DNA from: Breviolum minutum Mf 1.05b.01
Lineage: Eukaryota > Sar > Dinophyceae > Suessiales > Symbiodiniaceae
Direction of reading: 5' to 3'
NCBI GenBank assembly: GCA_000507305.1
Contig: DF240041.1
Span: forward strand, 1,253 to 65,252
Length of the DNA stretch: 64,000 bases
Shown here: one piece after another, positions 51,084 through 61,227 of the stretch
Numbering within the stretch: the stretch's first letter is position 1
Layout of the letters: every line of letters starts with the position of its first letter
Notes under the pieces: model-generated
Databases searched by the model: none
Seen by the model: only the letters and a program-made list of their open reading frames with translations
Told to the model about the DNA's origin: nothing
Translations under genes and position numbers: made by a program

Positions 51084-51674
51084 ATGCCGTTCAATTTGGC
51101 TGTCCGGGTATGTATTCTCAACCTCAGGAATCCATGGTTTGCTTCAGAACTCCGAAAGACTCAGCGGACTCCAGAGGTCAAGCAACTTCTGACAAAGGAC
51201 ATGAAAGAAATCGAGTCCCTGGCTGAAGACGCCCCTCCTTTGTCTGTGGACGATCGAGACCGCATCAGTGCAGCCAACAGGTATTTCCAGGTAGGAGCTT
51301 CAGCTTGCCAGTCATTGCTGGATTCTGCCGTCACGGGGGTCAATCCAGAGCCCAGTCAGATCATCCTGGTTGATCTTTTTTCCCGAACAGGAGATATGTT
51401 GGAGGCTTTTGGCAAAATGAGGACTGGGAGATCCAATATTCACTACATTGGATTTTGTGAAAGTGCCGAGGAAGTGGCATTTCTTGAATCAATGATGACG
51501 GAGCAATTAGCTGAGCAGTACGAGTCAGGTTCTCCAATGCCCAATGGCGACCGCGTGGCCCAACAAATGTCAGTGGACTTGATTGAGGCAGCTCCTCCAC
51601 AACCTCGCTTGAACATTTGTGCTACTAAGCCATTATTTATTGGATGGCACGTGTTTTGCAAAAAGGTTGTATAA
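51084..51674 (+). CDS. Exon with a SAM-binding-like motif (methyltransferase-like)
   Basis: The segment IILVDLFSRTGDMLEAF resembles motif I of SAM-dependent methyltransferases (D-x-F-x-x-x-G). About 20 residues later comes HYIGFCESAEEVAFLE, in the position where an acidic residue contacts SAM. The N-terminal part is helical. The coding likely ends near 51665 (TGCAAAAAG before GTTGTATAATG). No catalytic DPPY- or PC-type motif is visible in this block, so the activity is uncertain. Confidence 0.45.
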   Translation: MPFNLAVRVCILNLRNPWFASELRKTQRTPEVKQLLTKDMKEIESLAEDAPPLSVDDRDRISAANRYFQVGASACQSLLDSAVTGVNPEPSQIILVDLFSRTGDMLEAFGKMRTGRSNIHYIGFCESAEEVAFLESMMTEQLAEQYESGSPMPNGDRVAQQMSVDLIEAAPPQPRLNICATKPLFIGWHVFCKKVV

Positions 51675-51747
51675 TGGGCGACGAACTAAGACGATTTGTA
51701 GAATATTCATATTTCATTTCCCTTTTTTTTAAAGAATTAAGGCCTGA

Positions 51748-52650
51748 ATGCTCCTGGGAATTTGTAATATTTCTAATCCCCTCTACCCGTCATTCTTGTT
51801 TGAAATGTCCAGAAATCTCAAGGTGATCCGTGACCAAGACCTCTTCTTGCCGGCGGGGGTGGTTGCAGAGTGGAAGGACAATCCCCACTGTGGTGAATCC
51901 TTTCGGCAATGGTTGGACCAGTTTCCGTACAAGGTCATTGATGCAGCCCAGATGCAAGAACCACAACAAAGCAGTGGTGGTGGTGGTGGCAACAACAATG
52001 AACCTCAACCATCCCCGAAAAGAGCTCGGACTGACAACGCTCCTGAAGTTGATTCCAGTCTCATTGTGTCTGAGGCCCCTCAGGCATTGATCCAAGAGGT
52101 CAAGTTGGGCAACGGAATGCCCGTCATCCATCTCCGTTCTGAGAAATCTGTTTATTTGTGGAATGGCACTGACAAGAATTTTGTGCAAACCGACTTCTGT
52201 TTGGCCTTCTTCGGCTCTGGTAGCTACAAGATTTTGAAAGCCAATCAGGAGGTTCCAGACAAGGGAGTCCTGTTGGATTTCAAAGATTCCTCGGATCAAA
52301 TTGTACTGAATGGTGTGGTTCAGACAATTTCTGAAGCTGTGACAGCCATGCGGATCAAAAAGCCGGATTGCAAACTCTGCTATCACCAGATCGTGGATGG
52401 TGGGTCGGTGCAGGAATTCACCTTGAAGCAAACCCACAAAGTCGTGTTTGTCCGCAAAGAGGAGGAGCAGCAAGTGCTTGCAAAGCACAACCTTGCTCCA
52501 CAGATTCCCTACAATGATCATTCAGGCTGTGTCAAATTGCTTTGGCATATGAGGTGGTGTCAAAAAGGTTTGACACCAGTGAAACCAGCGTTGCACGTTG
52601 TCGGTGCCTTGAGCCTTCCACCCAATCAAGGATTGAAGATGCACAAGTGA
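51748..52650 (+). CDS. C-terminal exon of the same gene or a separate unknown protein
   Basis: An acceptor GTCCAG at about 51818-51823 precedes NLKVIRDQDLFLPAGVVAEW. A Gly/Asn/Pro-rich linker with KRARTDN, possibly a nuclear signal, follows, then a long block to TGA 52648-52650. Codons before the acceptor are probably intronic. It is the last of five blocks spanning 48447-52650. No family is recognised. Confidence 0.5.
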   Translation: MLLGICNISNPLYPSFLFEMSRNLKVIRDQDLFLPAGVVAEWKDNPHCGESFRQWLDQFPYKVIDAAQMQEPQQSSGGGGGNNNEPQPSPKRARTDNAPEVDSSLIVSEAPQALIQEVKLGNGMPVIHLRSEKSVYLWNGTDKNFVQTDFCLAFFGSGSYKILKANQEVPDKGVLLDFKDSSDQIVLNGVVQTISEAVTAMRIKKPDCKLCYHQIVDGGSVQEFTLKQTHKVVFVRKEEEQQVLAKHNLAPQIPYNDHSGCVKLLWHMRWCQKGLTPVKPALHVVGALSLPPNQGLKMHK

Positions 52651-53615
52651 TCTACATTGAATGGTCCTTGGACTTCGTTTGTCTAAGTCAAGCACTTGGC
52701 TACTTTTGACTTTTTTGTGGGCCTTAAGTCAAGGCCGTAAAACAAAATGGTGAAGGGCCTCTCTGATGCAACCTTTTTTTTAGCGTGAGTTTTGGAACCA
52801 CCCCACTGCACCAATATCTAGTGAGCTGCGATGTTTTTTTTGGGCCGAAAAAAGATTTAGCCACACTTTTAGGAAAGAAAGGTAGCATCAAAGCAGCACT
52901 GGTCCCCAGCAATCGTCTGGGGAACATTTGGCCAGCAGGTCTTCTTTGTAGGAGCACGATTTGGCAACAATACACTTTTGACAGACAAATGGCTCAGGAC
53001 AAATCTTTCTTTTAGTTTCCTATACTATACATGAATAAAACAAAGCAAAAACCAAAGATTTGTCAGAGTCCAGGTCTTAGATTGTGGGGGCATCACTTGT
53101 CTCTGGCCGAAGCCTACCAAAATAGATTGGAGCTCCGAGGTGTGGGTGGTAGATAATTTAATGATCTGCCAGCTTGCTGACCACTTATTATGATCTGCCA
53201 GCTTGCTGGCCACTTATTATTATTTGCCAGCTTGCTGGTATACAGTAAAAAGGGTTTGAAATAATAGATGTACGTAATATCATTACAAACCAGTTGTCCT
53301 GGCACAGGTAAATCAAATCGCCAGCTTGGGATTTGGAACAGTACTATTGAAAAACTATTTCTTAAAAATAGACGGTGGCATGCACCAAGATTTGGTGGAT
53401 TCAACGCTGAAAACTTGAACAATTCAAGATAAAGGGTTGCTGAAAATCATTTGCCAGCTCGCTGGTATACAAACAGTAACTCTAAGCATGTTTTAGATGT
53501 GTAAATGTTTTAAATAATATGATGTTTCAGAGATTGAAGTTTAGCTCGCTAACAGAAACAATATGATGGTTCCAAAGGCGTTTACGGATCATAGGCCGCC
53601 TGCAGTCTAAAACCC
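52651..53615. other. Non-coding, with palindromes near its right side
   Basis: CCAGCTTGCTGG at 53198 and 53227, with variants at 53169 and 53456. The three units at 53163-53240 share '(T/A)TGCCAGCTTGCTG' plus CACTTATTAT and look like a short tandem duplication. No gene is supported. Confidence 0.6.
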
Positions 53616-54053
53616 ATGGCCAACTTTGAAGATGTGCTTGCCAAAGACCCGTTACGGGAGGCAGAAAACCTTGAATTTTTGAAAGAAAGTACCCGCAACT
53701 TGCTGGAGATCATTCGGGTGGGAGAGCTTTCCAATGACGAGCTCTGGCAAAACTTTTTGGTGTATGCTGCACGGGCTTCTGTAGCCAAAAAACTTGGTCA
53801 CAGCAATGCTTCAGACCTGACCGATATCACTTTAGGAACCGTCATCGTTTACGATGCCAACAAGTGTGTGAAACTGGCCAACTTACATGACAGCAATCGT
53901 GTTCGCCAGCTGTCCCGGGAAGTTCCTAAGATGGAGGAAGCATTAGCAGCAATGGCTACAGAACCCCATTATAATGGCTTCAAGGAGGAGCTTGCCACCC
54001 TCATGATGGATCTCAAGAAGGTTTCTCTTGCATTGGCAGGTGGGGGGAAAACA
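53616..54053 (+). CDS. Unknown helical protein, probable first exon
   Basis: ATG 53616 (CCCATGGCC). About 145 codons follow of amphipathic helices (NLEFLKESTRNLLEIIRVGE), then a block ending near LALAGG. There GTGGGG could be a donor; beyond it the frame becomes Phe-rich and intron-like, ending at 54134. No motif is recognised. Confidence 0.5.
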
Positions 54054-54859
54054 TGGCCTGCAAAAATCAGTTTTGTTGCCAAGTCTGTGGTTGCATTTTG
54101 GATGTTTTTTGTTTTGTTTTTTGGTTTGCAGTAACCCATATTTTTTTTTCAGCAAGCTCTGTGAGGCACCGCGTGATTCAAAGCTTGCAACAGGGTGACC
54201 AACCGGTCGCAGCATGTCCATTATCCAAGAAAAAACAAGGGTCCAGGGAGCAGCAGTTTTGATCATGAATATTATGTTGGTCATAAATATTCAACAATGT
54301 TCCGATACACTTAAAGCTTTGTACTTCGAATAGTTGTTACTGCGTTCTGGGTGCTGGGAAAACGTTTGCCAGCTTGCTGGCTTTTCAGGGCTTGCCTTCA
54401 AGATTGAGGTTTGCAGGTCAGGTGTAACAGAGCCAGCTTGCTGGCGCCAGCTTGCTGGCTTTAAGTAACCGTAGTGGGAAGCCAGCTTGCTGGCAATGTT
54501 TTTTGTTGAAGAAGACATTCTTGTCACTCTAGATCACTTGGTTATTGTTTTTTTTTTGCAGTTTCATGGTAGTTTTGCTGGTTTTAGTTTGGGACAATCA
54601 TGGTTTCATTCACCGTCCTGGATGGGCTCCAAGTCAAAGGGTTGTGAAAACGGTTTTTAAAAAATCCACCCAAAGTTCAAACCAAGACAAATCATCATTA
54701 CAAATTATCATTACAATAATGTTTCAGTACAAGATTATTGTTGGCGCATTTCAGTGAAAACAGTTTTGAATAAATCCACCCAAATTTCAAACCGAGACAA
54801 ATCGTCATAACAAATTAAATCATTACAATTCAGTATACAAGATCCAACCCACCCACTGC
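54054..54859. other. Non-coding, with four exact palindromes
   Basis: CCAGCTTGCTGG at 54369, 54433, 54447 and 54482; 54433 and 54447 are separated by just CG. A short direct repeat, AAATCCACCCAAA(G/T)TTCAAACC, lies near 54661 and 54773. Confidence 0.6.
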
Positions 54860-55603
54860 ATGATGGCAGCAGCTGATGACAACCAGACGGTCGTCGGTGA
54901 GGAGGAGATTGCTGACTTTGATGCGCCCACAGTGGTGCCTGATGACAACCAGACGGTCGTTGGTGAGGAGGAGACTGCTGAGTTTGATGCGCCCACAGTG
55001 GTGCCTGATGACAACCAGACGGTCGTTGGTGAGCAGACTGAGTTTAAGTGTGGCCACTCTGAAGCTGCAAATCCCGCAGGTCCTGCAAGAGCTCCCGGTC
55101 GAAGCAGTGGTTCCGAACCCACGTTTGAGATCCCAATGCCAGCTCCTACGGAGATGAGTGATACGTTGCCTCCATCATCGATCTTGTGGCCACCATCGAT
55201 CAGAGGAGGACGACTACCAGAGGCCACAGCAGCAGCACCAGGAACAATCGAACGTATGAGCCACCAAATACAGGGCTTGGAAAGCCAGAACCATGTGCTT
55301 AGAAGCACGGTGGAGGCCTTGTCGGTTAGCGTGGCGACCTTAACAGCTGCAGCAAGCAGCAGTTCGTCAGGTGTCACTGCTGTGCCTGGGCCTGCAACTG
55401 CGGCTGCGGCATCTACAACCCCATGGGTGGACCCGATGATTGCCAAGGGAAACAAGAGATTCGCCCAGCCAACAAATGATTGGGAATGGTGGGAACGTCA
55501 GCGTAGGGACGCCAAAAACCGAGCCGAGGCTGACCGCAAACAACGTAAAACATTGGCACAGGCCAAGTCGAAGTCAGCAGCTTCTCCCGGACCACACCTT
55601 TGA
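54860..55603 (+). CDS. Unknown protein with three N-terminal 24-residue-type repeats
   Basis: The likely start is ATG 54860 or 54863. Residues 6-65 hold three near-identical repeats of DDNQTVVGEEE plus DAPTVVP (the last is partial), about 66 bp each in DNA. A Pro/Ser/Ala-rich middle is followed by a coiled coil (IERMSHQIQGLESQNHVLRS) and a basic C-terminus (WWERQRRDAKNRAEADRKQR). It may be a scaffold or nucleic-acid-binding protein. No family is recognised. It is the last gene before the right TIR. Confidence 0.55.
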   Translation: MMAAADDNQTVVGEEEIADFDAPTVVPDDNQTVVGEEETAEFDAPTVVPDDNQTVVGEQTEFKCGHSEAANPAGPARAPGRSSGSEPTFEIPMPAPTEMSDTLPPSSILWPPSIRGGRLPEATAAAPGTIERMSHQIQGLESQNHVLRSTVEALSVSVATLTAAASSSSSGVTAVPGPATAAAASTTPWVDPMIAKGNKRFAQPTNDWEWWERQRRDAKNRAEADRKQRKTLAQAKSKSAASPGPHL

Positions 55604-56328
55604 AGTATGAAAAAATTGCGCTCTGTTTCCATTAAGGGTCGGGCATTTGTTTTTGGAAGGTTTTCATTAGAGTTTGAAACCTGACTTCAAGACTTCTTTC
55701 TTTGATTCCGTAAGTTGACAGACATGTAAAAAACACAGAAACCACCACCTTTTCAGAAGAACTTACTGTGTGGTTATCCATGTTTCTCGCATTTTTATTC
55801 GAGCAAAATTTGCCACAGAAGGGGCAATTTATAGTAGACCAGCTTGCTGGCAACATGACATGTAAAAAACCAGCTTGCTGGTTGATATACAAGGCCAGCT
55901 TGCTGGCGTAGGAAACCATGGCCAGCTTGCTGGCAATTTTCTTTTATTTAGATTGAGATTATTCGCATAACAAAACATTTCGAAGCAAGATAGCAAACCA
56001 GGTGAGTCAAAATCAAGTAGTTCATTCTTAGATATTCTTAAGATTTAATATTCACGCTCTTAGATATTCTTAGAATTTAGTATTGGGCAATTTTGTCTTT
56101 CGTGTTTTCTTGTTTGCCTGTTGGACTTCCAATGTTTCTGGTCAACATTTTGTGACCCAGTTATTTCTTAAAGTTTTCAACATAGCAATGCTGATATATC
56201 ATATGTCAATACTTTGATTGAATTGAATAAATGTACAAGTGCTGGTTGAAGTTTGAGTTTCTGTTTCTGTCATGTGGTTTCAAAACCACTGACTGTCAGT
56301 GATTAAAAGGCTCAAAAAGATACAATGC
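55604..56328. other. Subterminal non-coding region with four palindromes
   Basis: CCAGCTTGCTGG at 55839, 55870, 55895 and 55922. A short direct repeat, CTTAGATATTCTTA(A)GA, lies at about 56026 and 56060. Confidence 0.6.
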
Positions 56329-56554
56329 CGACTGTCAAGTTCGAAATTTGACTTTCCAAAATTTGCCTATAGAATGTGTGCAAGGTCACTGACCAGTGCG
56401 ATGCCCAAATCATTTCTTTGCTGTGAACGAGCCTTCTGCCGTTCCATGGTGGTGATGTATTGCGCTTTGAAGTGAAGTGACAGTCAACTTGACAAGCCCA
56501 AGAATGGACACCTACCTTAAAAAAGCTAACACCTCAATGAAAATGAAATTCCTT
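56329..56554 (-). repeat. Right terminal inverted repeat of the 16.9-kb element
   Basis: Reverse complement of 39651-39874. It ends GAAATTCCTT at 56554, followed by TTAT at 56555-56558. Confidence 0.93.
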
Positions 56555-56632
56555 TTATTGTGCAGCAGAAGATGCCGTTCTCTATATTTTTTCTCCGCAT
56601 GCCTTGTCTGCTTTCAGAACTAGATTGACGCC

Positions 56633-57977
56633 ATGGCTTATCGATGGGATGGTAAAGAAGCAGAGCGGCCCCAAGGATGGTATAACATGGCCGGGTGTGC
56701 ACGCCCAGCTAATCACAATGGTGATGCGGGTTGGGTCGAAGATGACCGAGCTAGTTGGCCAAACAACGGCACTTAAAGGAGGTGGAGGATGTAGATGGCA
56801 AGCTCCTGGATGGCAATGCAGCACGGGCACCATTACCACCTCCATCAGCACCGCCACAAGCTTGGTGGTCGGATAGAGGAGACAGTGGTGGTTGTGAGGG
56901 CACGGGTTGGTGGGATCGCAGAGGATGGAGCTATGGAAATGAACAACAACGTTCTGAAGATAAAGGATGGAAGTATGCACAAGACCTTGGAACTTGGGAA
57001 GAAGGTGGAGGTTATAGAGGAGAACATAGCAATCCGGCACATGGAGCATTACCACCAGCAAGAGCATCAAGTTCAGAAGTAGGAAAGAGTGTTTCTTTTG
57101 AAGGCCAAGGTTGTTGGGATGGTCCGGGATGCAGTTCTGCAAGGTTTGATCGGACTTCACGAAAAGAAAAAAGAACTTCTTGGGAGAAAGGAGGGAGACA
57201 GCAAGGAGAGCCAGCTCCTGACCCAAAGCGTACTGGAGTGGAAACAACTTCTTGGGAGAAAGGAGGGAGACAGCAAGCAGAGCCAGCTCCTGACCCGAAG
57301 CATACTCGAGTGGCATGCCAAGTGGAGATGAAACAGGAGATTCTGCAGAGTGTACGAGATGTTGTTGGAGGACCAGTTGCCAAGCAAACGGCCGACGATC
57401 TGATTCTTGCATTTTGTCGCAAGGTCGGCGTGGAGCAGAGATATTTGTATGTGCTTTCAGAGTCAGTCTTTCGTGTCACAGGGAAATTTGATTGTGGGTT
57501 TGATAAAGTGGCCTCCACCTTGGGTTTCCAGTCCACTGGGGCAAAGGGACATTACAGGAAATATGTGAATTCAACAGGTGATTTCTTCCTTGCTCATTGG
57601 TCTCTGGCTATGACTCCCGATTCTTGCCCCTGGACAATGCATCAATCCTTTTATAGTGTTTTTACCGATTGCGAGAGGGAAAGAGCAATCTTTTTCTTGG
57701 AGGGAGACGGCTTGCTTGGTGAGCTTTCTCTTGATGATTTCATTTCTTGCGCAGTGCATTTTTTTCAACAGAGGACTTGAAGGATTCCATGCAGAAACAG
57801 AAGGTGGAATGCAATATTGGCGTCATGGCTGATGGCCCTCCAAGTGTGCAGGTGTTTTGGATTGTGATTCAACAAATGTGCAGAATTCTGTATCCCAGGA
57901 TGGATATTAACACGGATCTGACCTCAATCGCTCTGAGCAATCCCAGAAAAAGAAAAACGAGGCTTGTGACGACTTAG
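56633..57977 (+). pseudogene. Type-1 family gene, copy B, two frameshifts
   Basis: Starts at ATG 56633 with MAYRWDGKEAERPQGWYNMA, colinear with 31584. A deletion relative to copy A of roughly 100 bases near 56770 shifts the frame and meets TAA. The frame from 56782 resumes the homologous protein (NAARAPLPPPSAPPQAW) to about 57765, where a run of T shifts it again; coding homology continues to 57977. A 66-bp tandem duplication at about 57176-57308 doubles TSWEKGGRQQ-x-EPAPDPK. Walker A is replaced by TGKFDCGFDKV. The second shift lies in a homopolymer and could be a sequencing error; the first is not easily explained that way. Confidence 0.7.
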
Positions 57978-58601
57978 AGTGGCGCGACGTGTCAGCTGTT
58001 TGCCTTTTGAAAGTCCGGTTTGACGAATTGGAATGTTTTGGGCAGAGATTCGAAAATTGCGCAATTCGGAGAGAATCCATGGAATTGCAGCGTAAACCTT
58101 GTATGTCTTGCGCTCGCGAGAAAAAGGAACAATGCGTTCTCATCGAAGTTGAAGAAAGCTGTCAGCAGGGTTGCATTGAGTTTCATGCATGTCAGTCAAA
58201 GTCCGAAAGTGTTGGTTCCTCTGAGCAGGCTTCTCATGGTCTACTGTTGGCTTGCCGCGTGACAGCAAGGCAAGCGAGCAACAGTTATCACTATCCTTTT
58301 TTTTCGGTCTGGAAATGTGAAATATTGCTCCGTGTACGGAAGAGGTTTGCAATGACATCTGTCGGTGGCATGTTTGCAGCAGGATTTGATTAGGTTACAT
58401 TTTGTTCTTTGGTTGTATATCACTGCTTAGTGATTTGTTGTGCCGGTTGTTTTGCATGCCGCATGTATTATGACTGTTCGAATTCGATTTGACACCAGAA
58501 CAGATGGAACGTGTTCTGTTTCAGGCAGGTAAAAAAAAACATATCATTTCTGTTTCCTGATTGTGCACTTGCGGCGATACATCCAGCAGTAGATTGAAGC
58601 C
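57978..58601. other. Intergenic spacer, near-identical to 32943-33564
   Basis: Only scattered differences from the other copy. It contains the same short frames, none supported as a gene. Confidence 0.7.
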
Positions 58602-60173
58602 ATGTCTCAGCAATGGCACCAGGAAGAAGGAGCAGGAGAAAAACGATGGGAGTACACAGCCGGTTCTCATGAGAACTGGTTGCGGGAGCGCTGGTCTGCA
58701 CCCGAGCCTCATGGCTATAGTGATGCGTACTGTCACCCAGATGGCAAGAAAGAGATGTGGGAGTCTAATGACTGGTGGTCATGCCAAAACAAAGCGCAGC
58801 AAGCAGGTAGCTCTTGGTGCAGAGGCAGGTCGCCAAATACATGGCTTCTTTGTTGGGAAGAGCGTGGATCCGCTCGAGCACCTGGTTGGTCAGGGTCAAG
58901 GCATGAGGCATTCACGGCCTTTCCTGCAGCTGAAACAGCAAGAAGCCGTTCACGTGAGCGCGAGTGGGGTAGTCACTCAGTAGGAAAAAGGCCTCAGTAA
59001 TTCAACAGATGCTTGGCAGTGTCGACAGTGGCAGTGGAGGAGCGAGCGGAGTCGATGGGAGAGTGAGGATACGTTTGCTCATTCTGTCGCAACATTGCCT
59101 TCGCCGCCACCACCACTACCACCTCCACCAGTACCATCCGATGATGGTGAGGGTAGAGGAAATGAGAAGGAAGCAAGTAGTTCTTCTTCCAACGTATGGG
59201 ACAGGAGCCAGAATCGCAGGACTGGGGCATTTGAGGCAAAGGATGCAGATCAGAATGGATGGGCTGGGAATAAGATTCCACTGCACGAAATGCATGGTCT
59301 CGGTGCTTGTAGTTTTCCTCCTGGGCAGCAAAATTCAGCAGATCACGATGGATATCATTCTGATGAGAGTTGCGGGGGTGTTTGGAAAGGTAAAGAGAAA
59401 GAAGAGGAATCAAAAGAAGGTTTGCCTTTTTTGGTTGCAGAAGATGGCAGCCTTGTGGAAGAGGTGGTCGGCACGTGTGATCCGAGTGATGTTGCCAAAA
59501 GCACGCAAGATGATCCTGTGTGTATGATATGTGAATTTCATATAGTTTCACAATCAAGCATGGAAAGCAAGCCTGTCTTTGAGATCTTGCGTGATTATAC
59601 CCGGGGGATCGGGCTTGAACATTACATGGATGTTCTTCCAGGTTCTGTGATTCGCTTGACAGGTTTATCGAAATCCATTGAAGATCGAGATGAACTGTTT
59701 CAAACGCTTGCAGCTGCATTGGGTTGCAGTGAGGTTGAAGTTGGTGGGAATTACCAGAAATATGAAGGAGGAAAGTACACGGTTGGTTGCTGGAGTGAAG
59801 CACAGTTTGAAAGCCCTAGCTCAATGCATCAATCATTTGAGGAAACGTTCTGGCAGCATCATGAAAATGGAATTTTTTTCCTGGAAGGAGAAGGCTTGGT
59901 CGGAATGGAACGCTTCGGTCCGTATGTCACATGTGCGGTGCACTTTTGTTCAATAGAGGAATTCAAGCCTAAAAGGTTTCAGGAGGCAGCACAAAAGGGA
60001 CAGATGGAGTGCATATAGATGTTGATGCTACCTGCAGAAAGCAGGCCTTCTGGATCCTGTTTCAACAAATATTGAGCTCCTTTTTTCCAAGGATTAATTT
60101 TGGAAGGCTTCTGAGGTCGACGCTCGGTGACCCAAAAGCAAAACCAGAAATCCTTAAGGTGAATATTTTATGA
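58602..60173 (+). CDS. Type-2 family gene, copy B, largely open but with a C-terminal frameshift
   Basis: The first block, 58602-58997, starts MSQQWHQEEGAGEKRWEY, is W/S/R-rich and ends in TAA. The second frame, open from 58984, has an SPPPPLPPPPVPSDD run. The C-terminal domain follows: PVFEILRDYTRGIG, IRLTGLSKSIEDRDELFQTL (degenerate P-loop), GIFFLEGEGLVG and an AVHFCS strand. At about 60018 an 11-base deletion relative to copy A introduces TAG; the remaining residues continue in another frame to 60173. An intron joining the two blocks near 58980-59008 (TTCAACAG acceptor) is plausible. Function is unknown. Confidence 0.6.
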
Positions 60174-61200
60174 TGTTGGTTTTAGGAGTAAGGCGCTCTC
60201 CACTGCTGAATGTTCCAGAAGAACAGGTATCTTAGCTGACAGAATTGCAGTCCGGGGAGGTTAATCTTCCGGGACTGGCATCTCCAGTGACAGGTTTTGC
60301 GATTGCGAAAACAAAAAAGAAGGCTATGCGATGCAGAAAATTGTTCAGAGAATTTTAATCTGCAGCCATGTTGTGCTTGGGCGGCTTTCCATTGTGGATG
60401 TAGCTTTGTCAAAGAGTGCATGAAAGTGCATGCCAAATGACACGTGTGATGATGTTTCTCTGCGGTTATGTTGTATTTCAAGAGGCTGGGCTCGCATGTC
60501 TGGACTGCCATATGAAGTCGAAGGAGGTGCTTTGAAATGGTTGGTTTTTTTGATACGGATGGTGATTAGGCTGAGAATCATTTGAAAGTTCTGTCATGGT
60601 TTGGGATTCGGTTCCAGGGCTGCTGTATTCCTAGGCGAATCATCTGTTGGACGCACTTGGCATTCTGATCCTCATCTAGCAAGTTTGCAGAATTGTTGAG
60701 CAGTTTATATATATATATGTTTTTTTGGCAAAGCTGTTTGGATTTGTGCTTGATGAGTATCTAGTTATTATCTGTCTTGGTTAGTTGATGAAATGTGGAA
60801 TCCGTTTGCAGTGTTACATTCCACGATCGTTGTATTGTGAGCGCATGAAGCATGGCCTTTGCGACGAAAAGAAGCAGTGGAGGATGTGTCGTTGAAGACA
60901 GTGCGTCTTGTATCCCATTGTCTCGCGGCATTCACCTGTAAGCCTGTTAGTTGTGTGTGTTCCCCATTGGAGGAGGCTCTGCATATTCCTTTGCTGGTTT
61001 TCGTTGGCATTGGCATTGTAAGGCCAAGGGTTGTTGGAGAGCATTGACAAAAAATATATGTTCGTACACACAGGATGGTGTTAACCGATGAGGGCGCGGA
61101 AAATTTATTGTAATGGAGATGGAGTGTGATGATAATTTTTGGAGGTATGTTTGTGTCAGTACGATTGAAGATGTGGAGGTCACTTTTTTCTTTGCTTTAA
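60174..61200. other. Duplicated downstream flank, then non-coding
   Basis: 60174-60440 is homologous to 39060-39270, with an extra about 45 bp near 60245-60290. Beyond that I see no gene. A short (AT)n run lies at about 60706-60718. Confidence 0.55.
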
Positions 61201-61227
61201 GACGTATCCTTGTGAGGAGTTAGCTTT

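Larger units (their letters stand above)
40727..55933 (+). repeat. Dispersed interrupted palindrome CCAGCTTGCTGG, 28 exact copies
   Basis: Exact copies start at 40727, 40742, 41925, 41951, 42285, 42313, 44291, 44375, 44440, 44464, 46594, 46715, 46832, 46862, 48129, 48257, 48278, 53198, 53227, 54369, 54433, 54447, 54482, 55839, 55870, 55895, 55922 and one further near copy group around 53169/46897. The arms CCAGC and GCTGG flank TT. All have TT, not AA, on the + strand. None falls in the coding blocks and I see none outside the transposon. Variants include CCAGCATGCTGG (46897), CCAGCTCGCTGG (53456) and CCAGCTTGCTGA (53169). Confidence 0.9.
39651..56554 (+). mobile_element. 16.9-kb TIR transposon carrying a transposase-like gene and multiple cargo genes
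   Basis: Terminal inverted repeats of 224-226 bp (39651-39874 and 56329-56554) match at about 95%. TTAT flanks both ends (39647-39650, 56555-56558). Flanking host sequence on both sides matches the uninterrupted duplicate around 31430-31550. Inside, all gene blocks are on the + strand: a Cys-pair gene, DDE-type transposase-like gene, Cys-rich peptide, C5-MTase-like gene, a probable multi-exon gene with a SAM-binding-like motif, a helical protein and a repeat-bearing protein. A 12-bp interrupted palindrome is dispersed through its non-coding DNA. Confidence 0.88.

Noticed and set aside
54823..55455. 210-codon minus-strand frame opposite the repeat-bearing cargo gene
   Set aside because: Its repeats are only the complement of the + strand repeats and its composition is Ala/Ser/Gly-biased. 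The + frame has a coiled coil and a sensible start.
39651..56554. Polinton/Maverick classification
   Set aside because: No DNA polymerase B, retroviral-type integrase, packaging ATPase or capsid motifs are visible, and the target duplication appears to be 4 bp rather than 6.
57012..57536. Long minus-strand open frame opposite the type-1 gene (174 codons)
   Set aside because: It is the shadow of a G/C-patterned coding region; the same shadow appears opposite copy A. The + strand protein is clearly the conserved one.
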